DNA of 64,000 nucleotides from Darksidea phi (taxonomy: Eukaryota > Ascomycota > Dothideomycetes > Pleosporales > Lentitheciaceae), in contig JASJFT010000026.1 in NCBI GenBank assembly GCA_030770425.1, positions 186,001 through 250,000 of the forward strand, in the 5' to 3' direction. The notes under the pieces were generated by a model that saw only the letters and a list, made by a program, of their open reading frames with translations, was not told where the DNA came from and made no database searches. The position numbers were made by a program, and so were the translations under genes. This document shows, in pieces, positions 19,217 through 30,149 of the stretch. How positions within the stretch are numbered: the stretch's first letter is position 1; the number at the start of each line of letters is the position of its first letter.

Positions 19217-22200
19217 TCAGGAGTATGAACCTGAGGCTTCAGCTCCGCCATACGCCATTTCCTTGAAGCCGTCAGGGACCGCCCAGCCGTGCACACCACA
19301 GGCACGAACAAACGCTTGAACAGCCTCACCTATGCCATAGTCGTGACGGCCGCCGCCACCCTCGAGACGAGCGGGTTTGGGGTCAAGAGAGCTCATGGCC
19401 ATGCGTACTTGGAGAAGAACGGATTCAATTGAGTTGGTAGGCATCCATCCCTGGTTAGTAAGAAGCTATCGTTTGTTAGCTGTGCGCAGTCGAATCAAGT
19501 GTGAGTGAGACATACCTGCATACACATGGCACCACCGGCGGTGACATGGCCGCCACCACCCTGTTGGAATCCCAAGAAACGTGGCCGAATAACGCGCACG
19601 AAAGGTGGGCTCATAGGGTAGTCCTTGCCAAAGCGGAGCTCCAGCACGATGCTCTTAATATTTTGGCTTTTCATGTCCTTGGCCAACGGGAGGGTAGGAT
19701 CGAAAGAGTGCATCTCTACGATCCACTGATACATGTTCTCGATCTTGTCCTCATCCACGTGCCAGCCCAGCTCATGGGGTGCCTCCTTGTTCTGGACCTT
19801 CAAGAGTTCACTAAAATCTTTCATCAAGCGCTTCGTAGCGGAAGAGGTTGCCCAAACGGGTTTTGCAAGCATTGGTAAAGTGCTGTAGTCCAAAGTGCCG
19901 GGTACGTAATCGGTCAGAGGTTTGGCTGGTGTGAAAGAGGAGCCAAAGACCTTGGACATGAAGCTACTAGCCTTGGACTTACCCTTGAATGAGTTCGGCG
20001 TGGGCAGACCTAAGTCAGCAAGATCAGGCTGGGGAATAGGTGCGTCATCGTCGCGGAAGATGATCTAGACACACGTTAGCTTTGTCCATGCGCCGTATGC
20101 AGTTAACGTACCAAGTCTTCTTCGAGAGTAGCGACGCTCAGGCCATCGTCGTCATCTACATCAACATCTATCGGATCGAAAACAGAAGATCCAGAGGTCT
20201 TCTGTCGCTTATTCTTCGACATAGTAAATGGACGAGACTTTGGTCGCCGTGACCCGGGAATAGCGGATTTCGGAATGATAAGTGGGCCTCCAGTTCCTTT
20301 GGGAGTATATGATGGATCTTGCTCTATCGGGTCGAACGGTTGGGTCTCGGAGGAACCGTTTGTCTGGGAAGGGTCCTCATTCCCAGTTTTGACAAACAGG
20401 TATCGCGTCTGAATCCAGTCGAGTTGCGCAACGACCAAGTGAGGAGACTTACTGATGAATTCGCCTGGTGCGTTGACAATCTCGTTGAGGGCCAAAGCCT
20501 GGCTGATCTTGAGTTCACTCACAGGCCAGGGGCTGGTATTTCCAATGGCATAATACCCGCCGGTATAACCAAGACTAGTATGGCAGTCGAGCGAGTGATA
20601 CACACCATGGCCGTAGGCACGTCCATGGATAGTGTGTTTGAAATGCAGACCCTCACGAATGATGCTGTGCCAATTGCATAGAGGACTGCCATGCCAAGCA
20701 AAAAGAGTAGAGTGCCTCAGCTTCAATCGCTCTGTGGTCTCTCGCACAGAGGTGACAAATCGGCGCTCTTTGTCAGGCGCGCCCATGGCGAAACGGAATT
20801 GTGACCAGTTTGGCATGCCACACAGGCGGTCCTGGCCCTTACGGCCTATTGCGGCAGCATCGTCGTCTACTTGCATGATGCAAGCACGGTTAGACGCAAT
20901 AATCCAGCGCAGAAGACCCAGCGCCGCTGGCGGTAGACGATCCACCCAGGTGCTCAGTGCTGACTGCTGCTTACGGATAAGATACTGCCTCATATCAGCA
21001 ACACTAGGAAGGATGTCCAGTAGGGCGTAGATAGCCTCGTGCTTGCTATTCTCTTCCAGCTCATCAAAGTTTTGCTCGTAGATATAGAAGTGCCCAGCTT
21101 TGAATTCGTCCGAAGGCGCGGCTGGAACCGCAGCGGCAGACGCCGTGGTGTGTTTTGGCTTCGAAGAATGCTGTTGGCCAAGTGCTAGGACAGCCGGCGT
21201 GATAGGCTCTGCGACTGATATAGTTGGATAGAGCGAAGTGTCGGAAACGCGGCAATGTAAGCCTTTGCTAGGGGTGTCGGGCGTGTGCATGATGATCCAA
21301 TCGCCAGTTCGAACAGGGCACTTCACGCTCTTGTCCTCAAACAAGATCTCCTTCATTGTGGCATTGTACTTCATTTGCACTACTGTTCCTTCCTTTGAGC
21401 CACTCGTAGTCGATGCTCTACGTGGCGGAGCCGGTATTGGGTGATAGGGATTGTAGTTCTGTTGAATATTCTGACTGTCACTGTCATGGGCGGAGCTAGG
21501 TGGAATCATCAGGCTGAGACCGGTAGGGAAGTCCTTCAGTCTCCCTGTACGTGCGCTCGTGTAGCAGAAGCTTACTAACAAGTCGACGACTTTTGGCTGC
21601 GACAGAATCTCATGCTCGATGCTAGGTCCAAAGCCGAGCAACATGTACTGATAAAGACAAAGAGGCTTGTCGCAGACATACGGCTTGATGGCTTGCAGAT
21701 CATCAGGCATCTTCGAAAAGCAGATGAGGCAGAACTCGCAACAGCGCACAAAGTGCCGCAGTACGAACTGCATGCCCACGAGCGGAAGCGAGTGACTCTG
21801 GTCCGTGGATTCCTGGATGTGGTCCGCTGTGACCAGTGGAGGATAGGCGGTGCTTATCTCTTCTGGTTCTACGTACTGATCGGCAAGGCCGAGGCTGGAG
21901 TGACTGTTTGCCCCAATATGGTCGTGATAGAACTTCTCTGCTCCACTCCATGGCATTCCATTATAGCGGTACTTGAGGAGCTGGGGAAACCGCTCTGCTA
22001 GGAGATCGTTGAGAGGCCGTGAGATGAATGAATTGCGGAAGCCTTTGTGTGGAGTCTGGATCTCCGACTGAGATTCTTCCTCGCAGCACTGCTCCTTCTC
22101 CTTGCTATGGATGGTGAAGGCTTCTTCTGCCTCTTCCATCGTTGGCTTGTAGGTGGTGCTGATACCAATGCGCATCTCGAAATTTCGACGAGCGGTAGGC

Positions 22201-22934
22201 ATATCGTAGGTTTTCAAAGAGTCCATATTCTTGTAGCCATTGGGATAAGAGAAAATGACAACGAGATATTCGGACGGCTCCACCTGCCATGCTTGCATTG
22301 CCTCCTCGGATATGCCCAGTTTCGATATACGACATGAGAGGCTGACGAAGCACCTTAGACCATCCATGAGGCGGCCCAAGTGACCAACCTTGAATCCATT
22401 GGCTTTGGCATTCATTAAATCCGCTCGGATCCGTGCGCGGAACTCAGAAGTGGGTTTCGCATGACTCTCGGTAGCTGTTGAGGTCCCGTGGGAGGAAGCG
22501 TACCTGGCTTGGACCGGCTCGTCCTCAAGATAGAAATCGTCCACTTCCTCGTCGGAATCTTCTTCCTCCAGCCCGTCATAGTCTTGGGAGTCGAGCATCT
22601 GTTGATCTCCATCTTTGTCGATAGAGTCGAGTTTCCGCGAGACGAGCTCCATCAATTGCTGGATCGGCTTGCCAAAGGCATCGTCAGCGATGGCGGAGAG
22701 AGCGTTGGCAACGGAGGCAGGCGCGTGGTCTGGCGCAAAGATCATGTACATGTGACTTGACGGATATTCGGAGACGTCTGTAATGAGTGCTGAAATGCGG
22801 AACTGTTCCCCATCGGCGAGGCACATGAAGGTGAACATGCCATCATCGTCACCTTGCTTGACCTCTGAAATGCCGGCAATGGAGACGCCAGCAATGGCGT
22901 TCTGGAGGTCGGCGACGAACTGTTTACGGGGCAT
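19217..22934 (-). CDS. PARP-ubiquitin E2 fusion protein
   Basis: Exons 22934-20112, 20064-19516 and 19465-19217; 1206 aa; introns 47 and 50 nt, both phase 0. The N-terminal 110 residues look like an RWD-type fold; an acidic linker follows. The PARP catalytic domain (about 700-860) shows FAWHGSPLCNWHSIIREGL (H of the NAD-binding triad), GRAYGHGVYHS (Y) and a segment ALALNEIVN at the usual third position, where other PARPs have Glu or Ile. So it is more likely a mono-ADP-ribosyltransferase. Residues from about 990 form a UBE2Q-like E2 fold: LELRFGKDYPMSPPFVRVIRP, then GGAMCMQ joined across the last intron to LLTNQGWMPTNSIESVLLQ; the Cys in AMCMQ is the probable ubiquitin-thioester Cys. Fused PARP-UBC proteins are known from Pezizomycotina. 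Target and role are unknown; they plausibly couple ADP-ribosylation and ubiquitination. Confidence 0.92.
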
Positions 22935-23665
22935 GGCTGTGTTGGAAGGTCGAAGGCCCCCAGCGGGAAAGTCCGTCGGAGTAGAAGCAGAGAGAGGGCG
23001 AGCAAACTTAAGTACTCGACGAGTGCTCGGGAGAGTTCCAGTAAAGCTTCACCGGGGCGGCGTGTGTGAACCACAGTTCCTCTGGGAGAGCGCCGAGTTT
23101 GGGTCAAGCGAGAGTCGAGGTGTCGCCGTGCCAGAAGACGTTGGGCCGGGAGGGTGGCTGCTCAAGTAATGAGAGGACAGAAGAGGAGGGAGACAGAACC
23201 CGCACACTGCACCGCCGCAGCAGACACGCCCACTGGCCGCCAATGTGGCCGGACGACGCTCTGGTTTCTCGCTGCCTTGCACAACGCAGCCCGCGGTGGT
23301 GAAAGCTCCAGGCAGCAGACGTGTGGCTCACTCTTCGTACAGAAAGGGAGCTTGGGCCGCTCAGCCACCCCACTTGTCTGCACATGAGCTGTCCGCGGCG
23401 CAGTACGCCTTGTTCGTCATATCTCGATTGTTTTCGAGAAGCGGCGCAAGAAGATGGAGAAATCGCATTTTTTGCAGGTATTTTCTCTTTGATCATAGAA
23501 CCCCCGGACGCGAGACGGCGAGCCCTGCTGCATTATCGTGTATCCACTTTAGTGAGGGGCACGCTAGCAGCGGGAGCGAAGCTCGTCGCGTCCAGCCCCA
23601 ACGCCTCTCCACCAAACTCCCCGTAACGCCAAGCCACAGCTCTCCGCGGCACAGCAGTAGCAAAC
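22935..23665. promoter_or_regulatory. Divergent promoter region, PARP-UBC / Cog7
   Basis: 731 nt between divergent start codons. GC-rich with no coding signal; several short overlapping frames on both strands are not supported. Confidence 0.45.
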
Positions 23666-24688
23666 ATGGCCGCATCCGAGGAGTCCACCGTACCCAGGTC
23701 AACCCATGTCTCTGACCCTGCCCTCGCTCCATTCCTCGAGAAGCAATTCGACCCCGCAGCCTACCTCAATGCCACCCTTCCTTCGCTATCGCTTTCCTCC
23801 GCCAGCTCAAGACCTCTCAAACAGGGCAACTCAGTCCCATTAGCAGAGCTCTCTTCGCAAACGCAAGACCTTCTCTCACAGCTCAACGCACACACGACAC
23901 GATTGTCGACGGTCCTTACTCAATTGACCGACGACATACTACGGAGCGGGGCACGACTGGCATACGAGGTAGAAGTGCTGCGAGGAGAAACGATTGGACT
24001 CACAGAGACGCTTACAGATGGCGTAAAAGGAGATATCGAGAAATTTCTACCTGGCGGCATAACGCTGGAAGTAAAGGCAGCTGAAGAGGAGACCCCATCC
24101 ACGGACGAGGATGCTGAAGAAGACACTCGAGAGAAAACTACCACAAAAACTACCCCCACAGACACAACGCCCGACTACATAACCCAACTCCAAACCCTAA
24201 CCCAGATCCGCACACGCCTCGAATCCGTCATAAAAGTCTTCGGCGAAGCCATGCACTGGACGCTCCCCCCCAGCGAAGTCTCTCTCACCTCCTCTCTGAT
24301 ATCCGTCTCCGGCCCCGAACACGATTCCACGCTCGAACAGAAAGGCAAAGAATTCGCCGCCGCCCTCCGCTCCGAGATATCCGACCTGATCACCGGTGAT
24401 CCAGAGAATGGAATCGAAGCGGCGGGGCTGAGGATACAAGCGTTACGGGAGCTGGCCGTAGTGTGGAAGGGCACAGCCGAGGAGAAAGCGCGGGGCAAGT
24501 TTGTTGAGGGGCTGGTTAGGTTGGCGGAGGAGAAGCAGAGGGCCGCTGATAATGAGAGGGAGAAGAAGGGTAAGACGGCGAGGAGTGGAAGTTTGCCGAA
24601 ATCGCAGGCACCACCACCAGTGCCGCAGCGGAGTGGTGGCGGGTTCTTAGACAATCTGCAGAGGATACGGGAGAATTACATACAGTAA
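23666..24688 (+). CDS. cog7: Conserved oligomeric Golgi complex subunit 7-like
   Basis: Intronless, 340 aa. COG is an eight-subunit tether at the Golgi for retrograde vesicles. The N-terminus has the family look: DPALAPFLEKQFDPAAYLN, a run of helices QTQDLLSQLNAHTTRLSTVL, then GARLAYEVEVLRGETIGL, which matches the heptad-rich first helices of Cog7. An acidic Thr-rich linker lies near 140-165. A second helical region contains LQTLTQIRTRLESVIKVFGE, and the C-terminus ends GGGFLDNLQRIRENYIQ. Fungal Cog7 proteins of this type are much shorter than the animal protein, so the length is as expected. The assignment rests on these N-terminal helices and the length. Confidence 0.72.
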   Translation: MAASEESTVPRSTHVSDPALAPFLEKQFDPAAYLNATLPSLSLSSASSRPLKQGNSVPLAELSSQTQDLLSQLNAHTTRLSTVLTQLTDDILRSGARLAYEVEVLRGETIGLTETLTDGVKGDIEKFLPGGITLEVKAAEEETPSTDEDAEEDTREKTTTKTTPTDTTPDYITQLQTLTQIRTRLESVIKVFGEAMHWTLPPSEVSLTSSLISVSGPEHDSTLEQKGKEFAAALRSEISDLITGDPENGIEAAGLRIQALRELAVVWKGTAEEKARGKFVEGLVRLAEEKQRAADNEREKKGKTARSGSLPKSQAPPPVPQRSGGGFLDNLQRIRENYIQ

Positions 24689-25247
24689 ATGGCAGACATA
24701 TCAAGAGATCCATGTGAGCACTCAAGAGGCGTTTTCAATCGATCACGTGATGGCGCGTCGAAAGCGCGTCGAATGCTCTTGAGCAGTGAGACGTACAAAG
24801 GCTCATGCAAGCATGAGGCTACGCATTGATCTCGGAGGGTTGTCCTGCGAAGCCACAGGATAACATCATGGAGTGATTGCCTGACACGAATATGAACAGT
24901 TCGTCATCTCATTCATCAAGTATTCTACAAGAAAGGGAGGTAGTTACCTTCAGCTCCTACTATATCCCTACCCCTTCACCTGGCTAGTGTTGGGTCCCAA
25001 GGGGAGGCCAGCCCGTAAAGGCGGCCTACAACCCCCAAGACCTTCAAGCCTCGATGAAGAGGCAGGGACGCCATTAACGCCCAGAAAGTCATTACCCATA
25101 CCGGCGCACTCTATGCCTTTATCCACACTGTACAAGCGATAGAAATATAAAAGGCCGCGTACGTGACCCAGGCACTAGCGCCAAAACACCATTACCCAAT
25201 CCGAGTGCGCCCATGTCATATACACACACCACCTCCGAATCCGTCGT
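24689..25247. other. Convergent spacer
   Basis: 3' flanks of the cog7-like gene and of bir1. A TATAAAAG sequence near 25148 has no gene after it and is probably chance. Confidence 0.4.
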
Positions 25248-27012
25248 TTAATATGCGTCAAGAGCAGCAAGTGCCCTCAGACCCTCGCCCTCAAACGCCG
25301 CAATCTGTCTCTCACACTCCGTTCTCAACTTTTCCTCTCCCCTCTTCGCATTATACACGACCCACTCTTGAACCGACATCTTCCTCTCAGGACTTGTGAG
25401 ACCAGCTTTAACAGCCTGTGTGAGATTCTCCGGCGTATCTTTCAGATCGATGTCCATGTTCTCTTTGTCAAGGCCGGAGTCGACGATAACATTAGAGACA
25501 ATACCGAAGACATCGCGTTTCTCAAAGAAGTCGTCGACGTTGATAGGGTCCCATTTCGCTGTTGATTTAGGGGTGAATGCGAGCTCGGGTGTTCGCGGCT
25601 GCGGCGGCGTAGAAGGACTCGGGCTCTGGACTGGCAGGGTGACTGGAGGTTGGGGGAACGCGAGCGGAGTATTGATGGGAGTTGATTCATCGAGGATCAT
25701 GTTACTTGAAATGTCGCTGATCCTGGCACGCTTTGGTGACGGCGCTGGTGCCATCACTGGCTCATCATCTGCTTCCATCTCATCGCTTGTGCGCTTGTTG
25801 CGTCTCGTGCTGCGGGTTGTTGATGCGACTGAAACAGTGGATGCGCGTTTCGCAGTTTGCTTGATCTTGCGACCCTTTGCTGCTAGAGCTTTGGTAGGTC
25901 CCGATGCAATTGAGTCTGCAAACGACTCGGCGAAAGACTCCAACGGCACCGGTTCTGGGGTGGGAGCTTTCTTAGGCTTTCGTCCCTTCTTTGCGGGCTG
26001 CGAAATTACCGAGTCTGCGAATGATTCTCCGATTGCATACGACTCCGCAAATACCTGCGTGGGTGCCTCATCTAGGATTGGGGTTTTCTTGACCTTACGT
26101 CCTTTAGCGGACGCTTTGCCTGGCACTGATGCGATAGAATTTGCGAACGATTCTCCAGCTGCAATCGAGTCTGCGAACGACTCCGTCACTTTCTCATCAG
26201 GAGGAGGAGGCAGTGATTTGCTGAGGTCTCCCTTGGCCGTAGCCTTCTTTGTGCGCGTAGTCTTTGTGCCTTTCTTACTTGAAGTCGATGACCGACTCGA
26301 GACCCGCTTACCGCGGGTTGCCTTCGGCTTCTCTGCAGGGTGGTAGAAGTCCTTGAGTGTGAAGAATAAACAGTCGGGAGAGCGCTTGCGGTGTTCCTCG
26401 GTCGGATCATCCCCAGCATCCCACGCATCGAGCGAGAGCGAGCAGTAAGCGCAGGTGGTACCATCGAGGTTTTCGAGGCTAGGATCGTAGTACCATCCAG
26501 CCATGGCCATCTGCGAGTTATTAGCTACCAGACAGGAGAAGATTCGCAGTGTCATATTATACCTGTTCTACGCTCGGAAAGCCAGCCGCGACATCCAAAG
26601 GCCACAGATCCGCGAAGGTACTGCGTCGCGCTTCCACCATCCCGCTGCTGAGCGGATCATCCTCGGTCCTTCCCGGATCGCCGTCCCTCAGACGAATGCA
26701 GACATTGATGGCGAAACCGCAATGCGGCGAGTGAGTAAGGTGCTCAAAGGCCGGGACGTCGGTTTCCTCCCAGCCATCGAGCTGCGTCTGGCAATGGAAA
26801 CATTGTACATTATCGGGGCTCGCCGAGGTAGGTTTGAAGACAAACCCAGCATAGGCGAGGTCCACGGGGCTCGGGGCTGATAACGGCCATCCTCCTTTTT
26901 GCGCGACTTTCGGTGCCGGCTTCTTCGATCGTGAAGAGGGGCGTCGCGACTTTGTTTTTGAACCCGCGAAGCTATCCAGGCGTGCCTGGAAGCACACGTA
27001 CGCGGCGTCCAT
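25248..27012 (-). CDS. bir1: Bir1/survivin, chromosomal passenger complex subunit
   Basis: Exons 27012-26563 and 26510-25248 (52-nt intron, phase 0), 570 aa. Two BIR zinc domains: the first shows DLAYAGFVFKPTSASPDNVQCFHCQTQLDGW in pieces, with CFHC, then HLTHSPHC; the second, right after the intron, shows AGWYYDPSLENLDGTTCAYC then EEHRKRSPDC. Each has the Cys-Cys-His-Cys set that binds zinc. Survivin-type proteins take Aurora B and INCENP to centromeres and the spindle midzone. The long middle is Lys/Ser-rich with about four degenerate repeats of the type ESFADSIAS...KGRK and a nuclear signal RSTRRNKR. The C-terminal 60 residues (PERKMSVQEWVVYNAKRGEE) are conserved in fungal Bir1 and are probably the INCENP-contact helix. 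Divergent from tam41, 241 nt apart. Confidence 0.93.
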
Positions 27013-27253
27013 AGTGTTCGTGAGTGTGATACGGCTTAGTCGCTTCCTTGATAAGTGGTAGTATGCAATTTCTACGCAAAAAGCCCTCGGCGCCGCTGAA
27101 TCGCGGTTGTTGATGTTGGTGGTGTTGTTTGCGACAGCTCCATCGCGAGTGCCCAAACAAACAACATGAAGCCCCCGCAGGTTTGCCAAGCCTTGGTGCT
27201 TAGTCATTCAAACTTCACATTCGCAAATCCTCAGCCACGAATCGATCTCCATC
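27013..27253. promoter_or_regulatory. Bidirectional promoter, bir1 / tam41
   Basis: 241 nt between divergent start codons. Contains CTACCACTTATC-type pyrimidine tracts but no clear TATA box. Confidence 0.5.
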
Positions 27254-28612
27254 ATGTCTCGACTACGCCCATTGACACGGATACCATGGTGTAGGCGGCC
27301 CTTTCTCTATGGCAATCGCCGCTATGACAGCTCGCAAGCCCCGCAATCAACCGTCTCGACGTCCAACCAGCCTCTTGCACTCGACTGGGAAGATGGGTCG
27401 CACTCACTGTCGGACTTCACAGAGCTGCCGCACAAGGACTTTGGGAAGAACCAGTTGATGGAAACGAATGAAGAGTTCAAAAGAAGCTTGCGTGGCATAC
27501 TCCGGAAGTTCCCTCCCATCACATACGCTTTCGCCTACGGATCCGGCGTGTTTCCGCAGTCTGATGCCACGGCATCGCGCATTACGCATTCTCCACATCC
27601 GAACCCACCCGAAGCGATATTGAAATGGCAGAAAGGAGGAGGAAAGATGATCGACTTTGTTCTGGCGACGCGGTTCTCTCAGCACTTCCACTCGTTGAAC
27701 CTGCGCGAGCATCGTGACCACTACTCGTTCCTCGGAAGACTGGGCTCTGGTGTGGTCAGCCATGTTCAAGAAGCCTACGGCGCTGGTGTGTACTTCAATC
27801 CATACGTTATCGTCAACGGCACAATGATCAAATATGCCGTCGTGAATGTGGAAACCCTACGCCGCGACCTTTCCGATTGGGATACACTCTACCTCGCCGG
27901 TCGCCTCCACAAGCCCGTCAAAATCCTCTTCGAAGAGCCAAATATCCGTGTTGCGAACCAACGTAACCTCCTCTCTGCCGTCCGTTGCTCATTGCTACTC
28001 CTCCCGCAAACTTTCACTGAGAAAGAGCTCTACTCCACAATTACAGGCCTGAGCTACCAGGGTGATCCACGAATGGCGTACGGCAGCGAGAATCCCAAGA
28101 AAATCCACAACATTGTCACCCATCAGATCAAGAACTTCAGAATACTATACCACGACTTGATCATGTCTCTACCTAACATATCTTACGCCGACGAGAAACC
28201 GCTCCAGAACCCCTCTTGGATGGAAGACCCCAACCTCGACCTTAAACTCAGCCAAGACATGGATGTCGAGCGGCGCGCCAACATGGTGCGCCGCCTTCCA
28301 AAGTCCTTCCGCGAGAAAGTCTACTTCCTCTATCAACGCAAATTCGGCATTCCCGGTCGCGAATACCAAGAAATGCTTGAAGCAAGCAAAGACGAGGACG
28401 CAAAGGGCAGTTTGAAGAAACAAGTGGGAGGTGCATTCGATAAACGGATCGCCGCCGAGAAAGATTTGCCCGAGCAGATTACAAAGGCGATTAACCAGAC
28501 GGTGAAATGGCCATCGACAGTGCAGAGTGTGAAGGGGATCTTAACGGCAGGACCGGCGAGAGCTTGGAAGTACTTGCAGGAGAAGAGAGAAAAGGGAAAG
28601 ATGAAGTCATGA
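27254..28612 (+). CDS. tam41: Mitochondrial phosphatidate cytidylyltransferase Tam41
   Basis: Makes CDP-diacylglycerol from phosphatidic acid and CTP on the matrix side of the inner membrane, the first step to cardiolipin. Intronless, 452 aa. The N-terminus MSRLRPLTRIPWCRRPFLYG is Arg-rich without acids, a good mitochondrial presequence. Family motifs: FPPITYAFAYGSGVFPQ (nucleotidyltransferase GS motif), KMIDFVLAT (metal-binding Asp), HRDHYSFLGRLGSG, GAGVYFNPYV, IKYAVVNVETLRRDLSDWDT and LYLAGRLHKPVKIL. The C-terminal region is helical and basic. Length agrees with fungal Tam41 proteins. The 3' end of the gene leads into a long spacer. Confidence 0.95.
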   Translation: MSRLRPLTRIPWCRRPFLYGNRRYDSSQAPQSTVSTSNQPLALDWEDGSHSLSDFTELPHKDFGKNQLMETNEEFKRSLRGILRKFPPITYAFAYGSGVFPQSDATASRITHSPHPNPPEAILKWQKGGGKMIDFVLATRFSQHFHSLNLREHRDHYSFLGRLGSGVVSHVQEAYGAGVYFNPYVIVNGTMIKYAVVNVETLRRDLSDWDTLYLAGRLHKPVKILFEEPNIRVANQRNLLSAVRCSLLLLPQTFTEKELYSTITGLSYQGDPRMAYGSENPKKIHNIVTHQIKNFRILYHDLIMSLPNISYADEKPLQNPSWMEDPNLDLKLSQDMDVERRANMVRRLPKSFREKVYFLYQRKFGIPGREYQEMLEASKDEDAKGSLKKQVGGAFDKRIAAEKDLPEQITKAINQTVKWPSTVQSVKGILTAGPARAWKYLQEKREKGKMKS

Positions 28613-29380
28613 TATGCATGGTCAGGCTCGCCTTTACAGGCTTCTCTTTTGTTCCGTGTATTTTAGTTGTCACAATAGCGAAGAAAACCTGCATAGATTT
28701 TGGGTGGGAATTGCATATGGTCGCCGTCGCTCGTCTACGGGTCAGACTTGTATTACTCTTCGTGCGTAGCCACTGATGAAAGCGCCTTAGGTAGCCAGTA
28801 GGGGAAAGGATCAGCCTTTTATAAGCTGAAGTTTCATAAAGCATGGGATGCATGTCGTTGAATTGCTAATTCACATTTGTCTTTCTAGCTAGATCGGTAC
28901 GCCGCAGACAGAAGTTTGAGATACTTCTTCACCTTGCATACAATATGTAACACCAAGTGTGGGTTTGAACATCTCTCATTTGTTTCAATTTATACTTTCT
29001 ACAATCCTAAACTATTCTGTATTCACATCTTTGGCGTCGAAGTCAGACTAGTACTCGGCTTTGAGCTCGCATCGGCGATCCTGTACCGTATTGTTAGCTC
29101 TACGTCCAAAAGAAAAGGTTGCAGGAGCGACAAGATGGCGAACATGATATTGATTCAAACAATGACTTGATCGACGTAATATAGAATCCTGATCGTAAAT
29201 ATACACTAGAACATATGCAAAGCCTGCTCATGTCTAAAGAAGGTATACACACAAAAGAAGTGGAAAAGATATACACATGCACTGTTTTGGGATATTCCGC
29301 GAGTTTGACAACGCGATGGCTACTCATTCGAAGATATAAACATGTTCACACACCTTACTAAGAGCCCCGCTTAACCCGTT
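28613..29380. other. Intergenic region after tam41
   Basis: About 770 nt, AT-richer than the flanking genes, with no supported gene on either strand. Confidence 0.4.
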
Positions 29381-29530
29381 TTACCTGCTACCATAGCTAC
29401 CATAACTAACATAGCCGCCGGAGCTGATGCACTGCGCGTACCAGTCATTCATGGGCATGCACTTCCAGCCGTTGGCACACTTCGCAGCGCCATTCCAGTC
29501 TTGCCACCGCGTTGTCCGTATTTGGGGGCC
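29381..29530 (-). pseudogene. CBM1 (fungal cellulose-binding) domain fossil
   Basis: Read on the minus strand, one frame gives WQDWNGAAKCANGWKCMP followed by MNDWYAQCI and a Gly/Ser/Tyr tail, then stop at 29381. This matches the second half of a CBM1 module (WxGxxxCxxGxxCxxxNxWYxQC). The expected beginning, YGQCGG, is present as YGQRGG in another frame about 29505-29522, so the first Cys has changed to Arg and one base is missing between the halves. No signal peptide or catalytic domain could be joined to it. A GTAAAA after AGCAG could be an intron donor, so a larger original gene is possible. Confidence 0.5.
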
Positions 29531-30149
29531 TCCCCCTCGTTTATGAAGGGGAAAATAGTTGAGATACCGTAATTAGCGGCGTATATGCGTGGTGCATGGA
29601 AAACGGGTTGGACGAGGCTCTGAGAACGCGGGCTTTAAGGAGTATTGAGAAAGATGCAAGAGGTGCAATAAGTTGAAGCTTGAGTTCAATTCCTACGATG
29701 ACTCACGTGTCAATGCTCCTCCACGAACATTCCTTCGCTGTTTTGCCGAATAACTTAAGCAATAAGAGTACGACGGTATAAACACGATGCTGTAGAAGAT
29801 GTTTGTGATCCTTCACACTATGTGATTGCCCTAAGGTTTGTATAGCACACGGGAAGCAGTGATACCTAATGTCACCTGCCATTTGATGCTTTTGAGACAG
29901 CGAAATGCCTCAGCAAGGGTAATCCAGAACTCGTACTCTCGCCGGACGTGTTAACTTAAAAGGCGTACCTCGAGTAAAATGGTGGTTTGACCATACTGAT
30001 CATAATATGTCGGCAGCGGGAGATTCGCATGACGCAAGGATGTCGTCTAGCAGATGCTTGAGGCTCGCGCAGGCCAGATGTGGGTCACGCACCGCAAGCC
30101 GGAAGCGGGGTATGCTGGTAGTAGTGTAGTGTTACTCTCTCGCCGGGGC
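29531..30149. other. Spacer between CBM1 fossil and gpi8
   Basis: No gene seen. It would be the place for the lost upstream part of the CBM1 gene, but no frame here encodes a signal peptide in register. Confidence 0.4.
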
